Assembly (NCBI RefSeq): GCF_029853695.1
Contig: NZ_CP122537.1
Span: forward strand, 2,563,501 to 2,627,500
Length of the DNA stretch: 64,000 bases
Origin: Jannaschia sp. GRR-S6-38
GTDB lineage: Bacteria; Pseudomonadota; Alphaproteobacteria; Rhodobacterales; Rhodobacteraceae
Direction: 5' to 3'
Shown: piece by piece, positions 54,048 through 64,000 of the stretch
Numbering within the stretch: the stretch's first letter is position 1
Layout: each line of letters opens with the position of its first letter
Translations under genes and position numbers: made by a program
The notes under the pieces: generated by a model
What the model saw: only the letters and a program-made list of their open reading frames with translations
Told to the model about the DNA's origin: nothing
Databases searched by the model: none

Positions 54048-55259
54048 TCAGGCGGCGAGCTGCCGGTTGCGGCGGATGGTCAGCACGGTGGCGGTGACGC
54101 TGGCCGAGCCCGAGGCGACCATCAGCGCGACCAGCGGCAGCGCCCCGCCGCCGAAGCCCAGAAGCCAGCCCGCGAGCGCCGAGAGCGCGGCGCCGCCGCC
54201 GATCATCATCGCGCCGCCCAGGCCGGAGGCCGTGCCGGCCAGATGCGGCCGCACCGACAGCATCCCGGCCGTCGCGTTGGGGATGACGAGCCCGTTGCCG
54301 AGGCCAACGAAGGTCATGAATCCGAAGAACAGCCAATGCGAGGTGTAGCCCATGAGCGTCAGGACCAGCAGCAGCCCGAGCCCCGAGACCTGGCCCACCG
54401 CGCCCCAGAGGATCATCCGGTCGATGCCGAAGCGCTGCGAATAGCGCCCCGAGATGCCGTTGCCGACGAGATAGCCGAGCGCGGGGGCGCCGAAGAAGAC
54501 GCCCAGCGTGGCGGGATCCATGCGGAAAACCTGCGCGCCGACGAAGGGCGCGCCGCCCAGATAGGCGAAGAAGGCGCCCGAGGCGAAGGCCGAGGAGGCG
54601 CAATAGCCCCAGAAGCGCCGCGAGGTCAGAAGCTCGGGATATTGCTTGGCCTGGTCGCGGAAGCTGCCGCCGGTGCGGGGCGCGGTCTCGCCCAGGTCGA
54701 TATAGGTCAGGAGCCAGAGCGCGCCGCCCGCGGCGAGCAGCAGCCAGAAATTGGCCTGCCAGCCGAAATAGCCCTCGAGTACGCCGCCGATCGCGGGGCC
54801 GACCATCGGCACGACGGACATGCCCATGGTGACGTAGCCCAGCATCGAGGCGGCCTTGTCCTGCGGGTAGAGGTCGCGCACGACGGCGCGGCTGAGGACC
54901 ATGGCGACGACGATGGCGGCCTGCGCCATGCGGAAGGCGAGGAAGGTCTCGATCGTCTCGGCCCAGAGGCAGCCCAGCGTGGCCAGCATGAACAGCACGA
55001 GCCCCGCGAGGATCACGGGCCGCCGGCCGAACCGGTCCGAGATCGGGCCGACGAAGAGCTGCAGGACCGCGTTCACCCCGAGATAGAGCCCGACCGAGAG
55101 CTGGATCATCGCGTAATCGGCCGCGAACCAGTCCGCCATCGCCGGCAGCGAGGGCAGGAACACGTTCATGGCGAGCGTCGACAGCCCGACCAGCGCGACG
55201 AGCGTCAGGATGTGCGGAGGGCTGCGCCGCGCGCGGGGGATGTCTGTCGTGACCGCCAT
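54048..55259 (-). CDS. Bcr/CflA-type MFS drug exporter
   Basis: 403-aa twelve-helix MFS protein. Motifs include [20 protein letters not shown], the motif A equivalent [20 protein letters not shown], motif C-like [20 protein letters not shown], and the second-half [17 protein letters not shown]. Start ATG 55259 is preferred over further-upstream ATGs in a frame with no coding character. The palindrome TATCGCGATA at 55262-55271 sits directly upstream of the start. It is divergent from pccB; the 246-bp gap should carry both promoters. Confidence 0.92.
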   Translation of the reverse strand: MAVTTDIPRARRSPPHILTLVALVGLSTLAMNVFLPSLPAMADWFAADYAMIQLSVGLYLGVNAVLQLFVGPISDRFGRRPVILAGLVLFMLATLGCLWAETIETFLAFRMAQAAIVVAMVLSRAVVRDLYPQDKAASMLGYVTMGMSVVPMVGPAIGGVLEGYFGWQANFWLLLAAGGALWLLTYIDLGETAPRTGGSFRDQAKQYPELLTSRRFWGYCASSAFASGAFFAYLGGAPFVGAQVFRMDPATLGVFFGAPALGYLVGNGISGRYSQRFGIDRMILWGAVGQVSGLGLLLVLTLMGYTSHWLFFGFMTFVGLGNGLVIPNATAGMLSVRPHLAGTASGLGGAMMIGGGAALSALAGWLLGFGGGALPLVALMVASGSASVTATVLTIRRNRQLAA

Positions 55260-55505
55260 AGTATCGCGATATGCCTTTCCGATGCGTTCGGCCAACCCCG
55301 CGACGCTGCACAGGCGCCTGTGCAGGAATGGCATCGGCGGCCGGGCCGACCCCGAAACATAGCGCCGGACCCGCCTTCGTCGACCGGGCGGCGGCGTCCG
55401 GCCGGGCGCGCCTCGGGGGCGGGATCGGGCGGATTATCCCCTTTCGGACTTCCCTCGGGCCGCATGCGGGGCGTAGGAACGGGGCGCAAGACGGGAGGGC
55501 GGACC

Positions 55506-57038
55506 ATGAAGGACATTCTCGAACAGCTCGAGGCGCGGCGCGAACATGCCCGGATGGGCGGGGGCGAGCGGCGGATCGCGGCCCAGCACGCCAAGGGCAA
55601 GCTCACCGCGCGCGAGCGCATCGAGCTTCTGCTCGACGACGGCTCGTTCGAGGAGTTCGACATGTTCGTCGCCCACCGCGCCACCGATTTCGGCATGGCC
55701 GAGGACCGCCCCTCGGGCGACGGCGTGGTCACCGGCTGGGGCACGATCAACGGGCGGCTGGTCTATGTCTTCAGCCAGGATTTCACCGTCTTCGGCGGCT
55801 CGCTGTCGGAAACCCACGCCCAGAAGATCTGCAAGATCCAGGACATGGCGCTGCAGAACGGCGCGCCGGTGATCGGGCTCAACGACTCGGGCGGCGCGCG
55901 CATCCAGGAAGGCGTCGCCTCGCTGGCCGGATATGCCGAGGTCTTCCAGCGCAATATCGACGCGAGCGGCGTCATCCCGCAGATCAGCGTCATCATGGGG
56001 CCCTGCGCGGGCGGCGCGGTCTATTCGCCCGCGATGACCGACTTCATCCTGATGGTGCGCGACACGTCCTACATGTTCGTGACCGGCCCCGACGTGGTGA
56101 AGACCGTGACCAACGAGATCGTCACCGCCGAGGACCTGGGGGGCGCCACGACCCACACCAAGAAATCCGGTGTCGCGGACCTGGCCTTCGAGAACGATGT
56201 CGAGGCGCTGGCCGAAGTGCGGCGGCTGATCGATTTCCTGCCCCTGTCGAACCGGGAGGTGCCGCCCGTGCGGCCCTTCTTCGACGACCCCGAGCGCATC
56301 GAGGAAAGCCTCGACACGCTGATCCCCGACAATCCGAACGCGCCCTACGACATGGCCGAGCTGATCGTGAAGCTGGCCGACGAGGGGGATTTCTTCGAGA
56401 TCAAGCCCGACTACGCCAAGAACATCCTGACCGGCTTCATCCGGATCGAGGGGCGGACCGTCGGCGTGGTGGCCAACCAGCCGATGGTGCTGGCGGGGTG
56501 CCTGGACATCGACAGCTCGCGCAAGGCCGCGCAATTCGTGCGCTTCTGCGACGCCTATTCGATCCCGCTCCTGACGCTGGTGGACGTGCCGGGCTTCCTG
56601 CCGGGGACGAGCCAGGAATTCGGCGGCGTCATCAAGCACGGCGCGAAGCTGCTGTTCGCCTATGGCGAGGCGACGGTGCCCAAGGTCACGGTCATCACCC
56701 GCAAGGCCTATGGCGGGGCCTATGACGTCATGGCGTCCAAGCATCTGAAGGGCGATTTCAACTATGCCTGGCCGTCGGCCGAGATCGCGGTGATGGGCGC
56801 CAAGGGCGCGGTCGAGATCCTGTACCGCTCGGAGCTGGGCGATCCCGACAAGATCGCGGCGCGCACCAAGGATTACGAGGACCGCTTCGCCAACCCCTTC
56901 GTCGCCGCCGAGAAGGGCTTCATCGACGAGGTGATCCAGCCGCGCGCCACCCGAAAGCGGATCGCGCGGGCCTTCGCGTCCTTGCGCAGCAAGCGGCAGG
57001 ACCGGCCCTGGCGGAAGCACGACACGATCCCGCTGTGA
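55506..57038 (+). CDS. pccB: Propionyl-CoA carboxylase beta subunit
   Basis: 510-aa carboxyltransferase subunit. Family landmarks are [80 protein letters not shown] and [14 protein letters not shown] [20 protein letters not shown]. It transfers CO2 from biotin to propionyl-CoA, giving methylmalonyl-CoA. The partner pccA lies 3.2 kb downstream. Start ATG 55506 is preceded by GGGAGGGCGGACC. Length is standard for the family. Confidence 0.95.
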   Translation: MKDILEQLEARREHARMGGGERRIAAQHAKGKLTARERIELLLDDGSFEEFDMFVAHRATDFGMAEDRPSGDGVVTGWGTINGRLVYVFSQDFTVFGGSLSETHAQKICKIQDMALQNGAPVIGLNDSGGARIQEGVASLAGYAEVFQRNIDASGVIPQISVIMGPCAGGAVYSPAMTDFILMVRDTSYMFVTGPDVVKTVTNEIVTAEDLGGATTHTKKSGVADLAFENDVEALAEVRRLIDFLPLSNREVPPVRPFFDDPERIEESLDTLIPDNPNAPYDMAELIVKLADEGDFFEIKPDYAKNILTGFIRIEGRTVGVVANQPMVLAGCLDIDSSRKAAQFVRFCDAYSIPLLTLVDVPGFLPGTSQEFGGVIKHGAKLLFAYGEATVPKVTVITRKAYGGAYDVMASKHLKGDFNYAWPSAEIAVMGAKGAVEILYRSELGDPDKIAARTKDYEDRFANPFVAAEKGFIDEVIQPRATRKRIARAFASLRSKRQDRPWRKHDTIPL

Positions 57039-57054
57039 GATCGGAGAGGGCGCG

Positions 57055-57825
57055 ATGGGCCGGCCTCTGACACCTGACGCGATCGAGGATTGCTGCCGGA
57101 CCGCCGAGATCTGGGATCTCGACCTGTCGATGTTCGGGCCGGCCGATCACGTGAACCTGATCCTGCAGCGCTCCGAGATCCTCTGGGACGAGGCCCGGCC
57201 GGGCCGGATCATCCGGGCCTGGACGAAGGGCGACGGCGCCGCGCTGGAGGCGATTGTCCAACGCCGGGGCGAGGAACTGGCACGGCGTGCGGCGGCGGTG
57301 GCTTGGCTGGAATACCGCGAGATGCTGCACGCGCTCGTGCGAATGCGGCCGGGTTCGATCGCCGATATCGGCTGCGGCTACGCCATGGCCGACCTTTTCG
57401 CCCATCGCGATTTCGGGGCGCGCCTGGTCCTGATCGACACCGAGGCGGACGACGAGGCGCGCCATTTCGGCTTCGCCGATACCGGCGCGGCCTATGCCTC
57501 GCTGGCCGGCGCGCGCGCCTTCCTCGAGGCCAACGGCGTTCCGGGCGACAGGATCGAGACCGTGAACCCGCAGACGGACGATCTGGACGCGGTCGCGCCG
57601 GTCGATGTCGCGCTTTCGATGCTGTCTTGCGGATTTCACTACCCGGCGGCGACCTACGCGGATTTCTACGCGCGGCAGATCGCGTGCGGCGGGGCGCTGA
57701 TCCTCGACGTGCGGACCCGGGTCGCGGCGCAGGAGCGCGGCGCGCTGGAAGCCGTCGGGCCGGTCGAGCAGATCGGGCGCGGCGCGAGCCACCTGCGCCT
57801 GATGGCGCGGAAGGCCGCGGCATGA
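57055..57825 (+). CDS. Methyltransferase-like protein, unknown family
   Basis: 256-aa protein 16 bp after pccB. A Rossmann-type SAM loop is visible as GSIADIGCGYAMADLFAH near residues 100-116, followed by an acidic residue at the end of strand 2 (RLVLIDTEADDEARHFG), and LSMLSCGFHYPAATYADFYA, which resembles a methyltransferase active-site strand. The first 95 residues are helical (VNLILQRSEILWDEARPGRI) and belong to no family I know. No signal peptide. The spacing after pccB suggests co-transcription. Ribosome-binding site is GGAGAG. Confidence 0.6.
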   Translation: MGRPLTPDAIEDCCRTAEIWDLDLSMFGPADHVNLILQRSEILWDEARPGRIIRAWTKGDGAALEAIVQRRGEELARRAAAVAWLEYREMLHALVRMRPGSIADIGCGYAMADLFAHRDFGARLVLIDTEADDEARHFGFADTGAAYASLAGARAFLEANGVPGDRIETVNPQTDDLDAVAPVDVALSMLSCGFHYPAATYADFYARQIACGGALILDVRTRVAAQERGALEAVGPVEQIGRGASHLRLMARKAAA

Positions 57826-57882
57826 GCGGCGCGGGAACCCGGCCCGGCGTCCGACCGTTCGGTGGCTCAGGAGGAGCGAAGC

Positions 57883-58146
57883 ATGAGCAAGGACCACGGA
57901 CCGTCGATCAAGGACGACGAGACCTATCAGGCGCTGCGCGAGGACGGCGCCTCGAAGGAGAAGGCCGCCCGGATCGCCAATGCGCAGGCATCCGACAGCC
58001 AGGACCCGGGGCACAAGGGCGGCAAGGCGCCGCCCTACGAGGAATGGACAAAGGACGATCTCTATGCGCGGGCGCAGGAGATCGGGATCGAGGGCCGCTC
58101 GGACATGGACAAGGACGCGCTGATCGAGGCCCTGCGAAACCACTGA
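57883..58146 (+). CDS. Rho termination factor N-terminal-like / SAP-like small protein
   Basis: 87-aa hydrophilic protein. The N-terminal half reads MSKDHGPSIKDDETYQALRE with SKEKAARIANAQASDS, a motif shared by small proteins of unknown function. The C-terminal half, WTKDDLYARAQEIGIEGRSD then MDKDALIEALRNH, is a Rho-N/SAP-type helix-extended-helix that usually binds nucleic acid. A good GGAGGAG ribosome-binding site precedes ATG 57883. It is probably in the pccB-linked run. Confidence 0.8.
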   Translation: MSKDHGPSIKDDETYQALREDGASKEKAARIANAQASDSQDPGHKGGKAPPYEEWTKDDLYARAQEIGIEGRSDMDKDALIEALRNH

Positions 58147-58154
58147 GCCGCGCA

Positions 58155-58544
58155 ATGGGTTCGGCGCTCGGCTTGGCGCTCGGCCTCGGGCTCGGCGGGC
58201 CGGCCGCCGCGCAGGGCGTGCCCTCGGGCCAGGCGGTGGTGCTCTGGCAGGTGCTGTGGGAGCGCGTGGACGGGCAGGGGACGCAGGCCATCCTGCGCTT
58301 CATCGCCCCGGCGGTGGCGCGGGACGGCGGAAGCGTCGATTACGATCGGGCGCGCGACGACATGGACTGGCTGTGCGAGACCCACGGCCTTCCGGTCGCC
58401 GCGCTGCCCTATGCGCGCTCCGACAGCATCGTGGTGACGCTGATGGACAGGCCCGTGCCCCGCGGCGCGACCGACCCCGAGGCGACGCAGTATTTCGGCC
58501 TCTACCGGGTCGAGAACGGCACATGCGAGGCGGAGAATTACTGA
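58155..58544 (+). CDS. DUF6497-type exported protein
   Basis: 129-aa protein with a signal peptide (MGSALGLALGLGLGGPAAAQ). The mature domain is VPSGQAVVLWQVLWERVDGQ, AVARDGGSVDYDRARDDMDW and RPVPRGATDPEATQYFGLYR, ending in ENGTCEAENY; two Cys (WLCETHG and GTCEAE) could form a disulfide. It matches a Rhodobacterales family I recall as DUF6497; function unknown. It starts 8 bp after the previous stop without a strong ribosome-binding site. Confidence 0.75.
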   Translation: MGSALGLALGLGLGGPAAAQGVPSGQAVVLWQVLWERVDGQGTQAILRFIAPAVARDGGSVDYDRARDDMDWLCETHGLPVAALPYARSDSIVVTLMDRPVPRGATDPEATQYFGLYRVENGTCEAENY

Positions 58545-58662
58545 TGCGTTTACGCAACGGCGTCTTCTGCTTGCCGGAACCCTTACCCTTGGGGCATCGT
58601 TGCCTCCCGAGGGGACATGCCACGTTGCACCGAGTCCTCCGCAACACCGACAGGAGATATTC

Positions 58663-58794
58663 ATGCGTAAGCTCATCAAGACCGTTGCCGTTCTCGGCCT
58701 CACCGCTGCCGTCGCCGCCTGCGGCGCGCCCGCCGAGGAAGAAGTCGTCATCGTCGAGCCGGTCACCGTCGACCCGGTTTCCAGCAAGTTCTGA
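58663..58794 (+). CDS. Small lipoprotein, 43 aa
   Basis: A 43-aa protein with signal MRKLIKTVAVLGLTAAVAAC giving a lipobox Cys at residue 20, then an acidic short tail (EEEVVIVEPVTVDP). AGGAG lies 7 nt before the ATG at 58663. It is a mature lipoprotein of only ~24 residues. It follows DUF6497 by 118 bp and is ended by a GC-rich hairpin. Confidence 0.75.
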   Translation: MRKLIKTVAVLGLTAAVAACGAPAEEEVVIVEPVTVDPVSSKF

Positions 58795-58803
58795 TTTCGC
58801 GCC

Positions 58804-58827
58804 GGGGCGCGTGTTGGCGCGCGCCCC
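58804..58827 (+). terminator. GC hairpin after small lipoprotein gene
   Basis: GGGGCGCG (58804-58811) pairs with CGCGCCCC (58820-58827) around an 8-base loop, 10 nt after the lipoprotein stop. No T-run follows, so termination may be partial. Confidence 0.45.
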
Positions 58828-58968
58828 GCTGCACCCCGCCACCGGGCTTGGGCGCTATGGCGTCGCGTCCGGGGCGCACCCGCCCGTGACCCGATGGGGG
58901 TCGGGGCCCTTTTCTCCCTTCCGCAACGCGTTCGACTTCGCTGCCCGGGCATGCCGTGGAGCGCGCCC

Positions 58969-59358
58969 ATGCTGAAGCATCGCGGTTTCCCGGGCCGGCT
59001 GCCGGGGACGGATTTCCAGTTCACCATCCGCCGCGCCAATCCCCGCGGGGTCACGCCGATCACCAAGCGCGAGCGGTTCCGCGACCGCAGGCCCGCCGAC
59101 CGGGCCGCCGACACCGCCTTCCTCGCGGCCCTCTGGGCGCATTTCGGCGACGCGCCGTTCGAGCGTGGCAATCTCGATGCGGGACGGCTGTCCTGGCTGT
59201 TCGGGCGCGAGGTCGTCGCGGCCGAGGATCCCTTCGACCCGGCCAGCTACGACGCGCTGTTGCGGGTGGACGAGACACAGGCCCGCGCGTCCTTTCCCGA
59301 AGCCTTCGAGGCGGATGCGGGCCTTCCGGACGATCCGGAGGATCCGGATTGGGCATGA
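58969..59358 (+). CDS. Hypothetical protein, 129 aa
   Basis: 129-aa hydrophilic protein, starting MLKHRGFPGRLPGTDFQFTI, with no recognised domain, signal or membrane segment. The first 50 residues are Arg-rich; the second half has WAHFGDAPFERGNLDAGRLS and an acidic tail (DPEDPDWA). The ATG at 58969 lacks a clear ribosome-binding site; ATG 58951 is in frame. Codon use fits the neighbours. It is the least certain gene of this stretch. Confidence 0.5.
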   Translation: MLKHRGFPGRLPGTDFQFTIRRANPRGVTPITKRERFRDRRPADRAADTAFLAALWAHFGDAPFERGNLDAGRLSWLFGREVVAAEDPFDPASYDALLRVDETQARASFPEAFEADAGLPDDPEDPDWA

Positions 59359-59671
59359 ATTCGCCACGGCGCCGCGCCGCTGGGCAAGGCTCCGCCGATC
59401 GCGGCATCGCGGCGACTTCGCGTTATGCGGATCGGGTCCAGCGCCGCATCGTGAAAGGGTGTCCGGTGGAGACGCGTCCCCTCGGGGAGCGAACCGAAGG
59501 ATGCGAGTGGAACCGTACCCCTTCCCCTCCCGGGCGATGGACAGGCCGCAAGGTCGACCCATCGTCCGGACCCTTTTCCGCAAGCGCCCTGCAGGGCGGC
59601 GCGACACGGATCGGGGCGGGAGACGGCGACGCGACAAAACAAAAAGAAGACCACGAGGTAGGAGCAGTTCC
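59359..59671. other. 313-bp gap with no recognised gene
   Basis: This stretch between the hypothetical gene and the first glycine-zipper lipoprotein contains short GC-rich open frames but no coding pattern I can support, no tRNA and no repeat. An A-rich patch (ACAAAACAAAAAGAAGACC, near 59635-59653) lies just upstream of the lipoprotein's ribosome-binding site AGGAG and could be part of a promoter or leader. Confidence 0.5.
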
Positions 59672-59878
59672 ATGGTCAAGATTCCCCTTCGGGCCGCCGG
59701 CATCGTCGCCGCGCTGGCCCTTTCCGGCTGTTACGGCACCGATGTCGAACGCGCGGGCGCCGGCGCTCTCATCGGCGGGCTGGGCGCCGCCGCACTGGAC
59801 AAGAACGTGGCCGGTGGCGCACTCATCGGTGCGGCAGGCGGCGCGCTGGCCGACGATCTGGCGGATTTCACGCGCTGA
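59672..59878 (+). CDS. Glycine-zipper lipoprotein 1
   Basis: 68-aa protein with signal MVKIPLRAAGIVAALALSGC; lipobox Cys at about residue 20. The mature part is YGTDVERAGAGALIGGLGAA and LDKNVAGGALIGAAGGALAD, with G-x3-G spacing of a membrane-embedded glycine zipper. AGGAGC precedes ATG 59672. It is a close paralogue of the next gene. Confidence 0.82.
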   Translation: MVKIPLRAAGIVAALALSGCYGTDVERAGAGALIGGLGAAALDKNVAGGALIGAAGGALADDLADFTR

Positions 59879-59968
59879 GCGTGAACCCGGCGCGGCGCGG
59901 CCTTCTCCCGATGCAACCGCGGGGGTCAACCGCGCGTTGAAGACGCGCATAAAACTCGGAGACACGAC

Positions 59969-60163
59969 ATGCACCGTACCCTTCTCATCCCGGCCGCGGC
60001 CCTGCTCACGCTTCTGGCCGGCTGCTATGCCGGTTCCGACCTGGAGCGCGCGGCCATCGGCGGCGCGATCGGCTGTGCGGCCGGCGAAATCATCGAAGAC
60101 GGCAACTGCGTCGCCGGCGGCGCAATCGGCGCCGCGGCCGGCGCGTTGGCCAACGACTTCTGA
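59969..60163 (+). CDS. Glycine-zipper lipoprotein 2
   Basis: 64-aa protein with signal MHRTLLIPAAALLTLLAGC and lipobox Cys. It shares the CY-G-x-DLERA-x-IGGAIG plan with the gene 90 bp upstream, and adds a second cysteine pair (IGCAAGE and GNCVAGGA). The A/G-rich zipper (GGAIGAAAGALAN) follows. Tandem duplication is the simplest explanation. GGAG lies 9 nt upstream. An intrinsic terminator follows the stop. Confidence 0.82.
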   Translation: MHRTLLIPAAALLTLLAGCYAGSDLERAAIGGAIGCAAGEIIEDGNCVAGGAIGAAAGALANDF

Positions 60164-60200
60164 CACCGGGCCCCGGTTCGGGGCCGCATCGCACCATCAT

Positions 60201-60238
60201 GGGGTCGCCCTGTCGCTTGACGGGGCGGCCCCTTTTTT
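60201..60238 (+). terminator. Intrinsic terminator before pccA
   Basis: GGGGTCGCCC (60201-60210) pairs with GGGCGGCCCC (60223-60232), one T-G pair, 12-base loop, followed by TTTTTT (60233-60238). It ends the lipoprotein unit, so pccA must have its own promoter downstream of here. Confidence 0.85.
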
Positions 60239-60275
60239 CGTTTGACCGGCGCAAAGACCGGGACAGGGGGATGAA

Positions 60276-62273
<1,998 letters not shown>

Positions 62274-62288
62274 TCCGGCGGCGTCGGG

Positions 62289-62311
62289 ACCGGCCCGGCG
62301 CGCCGGTTTTT
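62289..62311 (+). terminator. Intrinsic terminator after pccA
   Basis: ACCGGC (62289-62294) pairs with GCCGGT (62302-62307), loop of seven bases, followed by a T-run (TTTTT, 62307-62311). It lies 16 bp after the pccA stop. Confidence 0.75.
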
Positions 62312-62450
62312 CGCGGGCTTTACAGATGGTTCGGCGCGTGGCCGGGGGCCGGGATCATCACGCGTTCGGCATCGTCGCCGGCTTTCCTTCTGCGGGGGCG
62401 CGCTAGGTTGCCCGGCGGAACCTTCCCGAATGACCGCCACGGAGCCGACC

Positions 62451-62651
62451 ATGACAGCCGAGCCTAACGAGATCCGCGACCGCATCCTGGCCTTCGCCGC
62501 CAATGTCGGCGGCGCCACGAACGCGCCGGAGGCGAAGGCGCGGCGGCGCGGATGGCTCGACGACAAGGGCGAGCCCACGGCCGACGGGCGAAAGCTGATC
62601 GACAGCCTGGGCGACCAGGACGGCACGCGGACGGTGTTCCGCGGCCTCTGA
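62451..62651 (+). CDS. Small hypothetical protein, 66 aa
   Basis: 66-aa charged protein: MTAEPNEIRDRILAFAANVG, then KARRRGWLDDKGEPTADGRK and ending TRTVFRGL. GGAG lies 6 nt before ATG 62451; ATG 62430 is an alternative. No domain I recognise. The composition suggests a small soluble protein, perhaps a DNA-binding or regulatory peptide, but nothing shows a role. It lies after the pccA terminator. Confidence 0.6.
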   Translation: MTAEPNEIRDRILAFAANVGGATNAPEAKARRRGWLDDKGEPTADGRKLIDSLGDQDGTRTVFRGL

Positions 62652-62678
62652 GGAGTAATCAGCGGGCGCGCGGGCCGT

Positions 62679-63152
62679 TCAGCCTTCGCCGGAGGGGTTC
62701 TCGCGCATCTCGCGGCGGCGCATCGGCATCTTGTCGATCGAGCGCGAGAGTTCGCGGACCGTCCAGGGCAGCGGCTTGCGCAGCTTCACCTGACCATCCT
62801 TGCCGATCAGCACCAGCATGAAGCCGCGGGGGCGCAGCTGCTCTCGCAGGGCCGAGCGGTTTCGCGGATCGGTGTCGAGGACGACGATCACGTCGCGCTC
62901 GACCAGCCGGTCGATCTCGGACTCGATCTCCTCCAGCTGCTCGATGAAGGCGGGGTCGCGCGGGGAGTTCGCGAAGACCACGACCGGGCGGGCGATGTAG
63001 AGAAGCTCCTCCAGATCGACCTCCGCCGCGTCGAAATAATGCGACTTGTCGGCCTCCCAGCGCTCCGCGACCGATGGCGTGTCCGCCGCGAAAGCTGCGC
63101 CGACCAGCGCCAGCGCCGCAGCGATGCCAGATAGGAAACTCTGTATCGTCAT
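62679..63152 (-). CDS. Exported DUF4174 domain protein
   Basis: 157-aa periplasmic protein. The signal peptide is MTIQSFLSGIAAALALVGAA with AFAA. The DUF4174 core reads RPVVVFANSPRDPAFIEQLE near 56-75, then RDVIVVLDTDPRNRSALREQ, and RGFMLVLIGKDGQVKLRKPL with a thioredoxin-like layout but no CxxC. Role unknown. It converges with the small gene upstream (28 bp between ends). ATG 63152 has AACGAGATG upstream but no good Shine-Dalgarno. Confidence 0.85.
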   Translation of the reverse strand: MTIQSFLSGIAAALALVGAAFAADTPSVAERWEADKSHYFDAAEVDLEELLYIARPVVVFANSPRDPAFIEQLEEIESEIDRLVERDVIVVLDTDPRNRSALREQLRPRGFMLVLIGKDGQVKLRKPLPWTVRELSRSIDKMPMRRREMRENPSGEG

Positions 63153-63318
63153 CTCGTTCCGTGCCCTTCCGTTCCTTCCGATATAGGTCGGGGAAGCGGC
63201 GGCGCGAAGGGTGCGTCGCGGGAATGAGGCAATTCGTCGTGAAATGGCTGCTTAATCCTATCGGAAGGCATCGGATCCTAGGGCTTTCGCGACCGCAGAC
63301 AGCCCGCCCGGAGACCCG

Positions 63319-64000
63319 ATGCCGCACCTGACCCGAGATCCGCCCGTCACCTTGCACCTGGGCGCCCACCGCACCGCCACGAGCAGCCTGCAGCACCTGC
63401 TGGAACGCGATGCGGCGCCGCTGGCGCGCGCGGGGGTCGCCGTCTGGACGCCGCGCCGCACCCGGGCGGGGCTGCTGACCGGTGTGCTGGGCGATCCCGG
63501 ACGCCAGGCGGCCTCGCGGGACCGTGCGGCCCATCGTGCCGCGGGCCGGGTCGCGATGCTGCGCAGCGAGATGGCGGCGCTGGGCCTAACGCGCCTCGTT
63601 CTGTCGGAGGAGAACGCGCTTGGGGGCTTGCGCGAGAATCTCCTGATGGCGCGGCTCTACCCCTCGGCCGCCCCGCGGCTGGAGCGGCTGGCCCGCGCCG
63701 TCCCGGGCATCGACCGCGTCTGCCTCGCCATCCGCTCGCCCGCGGCCTGGTGGACCAGCGCCTTCGCCTTCCTGATGACCCGCGGCTTCGCCCCGCCCGA
63801 CCGCGCCACGCTGGAGGCGATCGCATCCGCGCGGCGGGGATGGCGGCAGGTGATCGAGGACGTGGCCCGCGTGTTTCCGGGGGCCGAGGTCGCGGTGTGG
63901 GAATTTGAGGGGATCGGCCAAAAGCCCGTCGAGGCTTTCGCCGCACTCACGGGGCGGCCGCCGCGGCCGGGTCCCGTGCGACCGCTCAACGCCGCCCTTC
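63319..64000 (+). CDS. Sulfotransferase-like protein (cut by window edge)
   Basis: The frame from ATG 63319 runs off the right edge. The start, PPVTLHLGAHRTATSSLQHL, has the 5'-phosphosulfate-binding-like P-loop (GAHRTATSSLQ) of PAPS-dependent sulfotransferase-fold proteins, and ILVCLAIRSPAAWW-type text (RVCLAIRSPAAWWTSAFAFL) matches the 3'-phosphate strand with the Arg-Ser pair. So it looks like a sulfotransferase-family protein of unknown acceptor. At least 227 residues are visible. Start has GGAG 6 nt upstream. Confidence 0.78.
   Translation, partial: MPHLTRDPPVTLHLGAHRTATSSLQHLLERDAAPLARAGVAVWTPRRTRAGLLTGVLGDPGRQAASRDRAAHRAAGRVAMLRSEMAALGLTRLVLSEENALGGLRENLLMARLYPSAAPRLERLARAVPGIDRVCLAIRSPAAWWTSAFAFLMTRGFAPPDRATLEAIASARRGWRQVIEDVARVFPGAEVAVWEFEGIGQKPVEAFAALTGRPPRPGPVRPLNAAL

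Noticed and set aside
53775..57038. Plus-strand frame of more than 1000 codons into pccB
   Set aside because: High GC leaves long antisense frames open. The part before 55506 is the complement of CoxG and the MFS exporter.

Overview
The window is high-GC, densely packed, almost entirely coding DNA whose gene content and order fit an alphaproteobacterium of the Rhodobacteraceae/Roseobacter type. Indicators are the single-cysteine DksA, DUF2927, DUF2948, UPF0262 and DUF6497 proteins, aerobic cobaltochelatase CobS/CobT, two DctPQM TRAP transporters, and a murA-hisD-infA-maf-RNase E/G-yacG housekeeping block. No rRNA, CRISPR array, insertion sequence or origin was seen. Two tRNAs are present: Thr(GGT) on the minus strand and Phe(GAA) on the plus strand. 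Both window edges cut a gene.

Layout. 1-8.0 kb: DUF2927 lipoprotein (partial), MoxR ATPase, DksA, an FAD monooxygenase, a rhodanese, then a three-gene operon resembling poly-gamma-glutamate synthesis (pgsB, a duplicated pgsC, and an HlyD-type adaptor where PgsA/CapA would be expected). 8.1-19.9 kb: tRNA-Thr, murA, DUF2948, hisD, then two apparent interruptions of the housekeeping block. The first is a minus-strand carnitine-to-glycine-betaine module (fused carnitine dehydrogenase/thioesterase plus a BKACE cleavage enzyme). The second is a 2.7-kb RHS island made of three eroded RHS-core copies carrying two different C-terminal tips, each followed by a candidate immunity gene. infA, maf, RNase E/G and yacG follow, then tRNA-Phe. 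20-27.6 kb: two TRAP transporters facing each other with 3 bp between them; the second is co-oriented with a DUF1445 hydro-lyase and a LysR regulator. 27.7-33.1 kb: ClC channel, D-lactate dehydrogenase, DUF427, aminopeptidase P.

33.2-43.5 kb: cobT, a small secreted protein and cobS; an ECF sigma/anti-sigma/fasciclin set; DUF2235; a J-domain protein and BolA; a DUF900-like hydrolase; gatB. 43.8-55.3 kb: lytic transglycosylase, acyltransferase, AEC transporter, MBL hydrolase, a SLC13-type permease with RCK_C domains, YebC, several small permeases, a secreted nuclease, a CoxG-like protein and a Bcr/CflA exporter. 55.5-62.3 kb: propionyl-CoA carboxylase, with pccB and pccA separated by about 3.2 kb of small, mostly secreted or lipoprotein genes, including two tandem glycine-zipper lipoproteins. 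62.4-64 kb: a small protein, DUF4174, and a partial sulfotransferase-like gene.

The most unusual content is the RHS tip/immunity island placed inside a translation/cell-wall gene block, the pgsB-pgsC(duplicated)-HlyD operon, and a UPF0262-phosphatase fusion that hinges on a six-G run. All family names come from reading the protein sequences; no database search was run.
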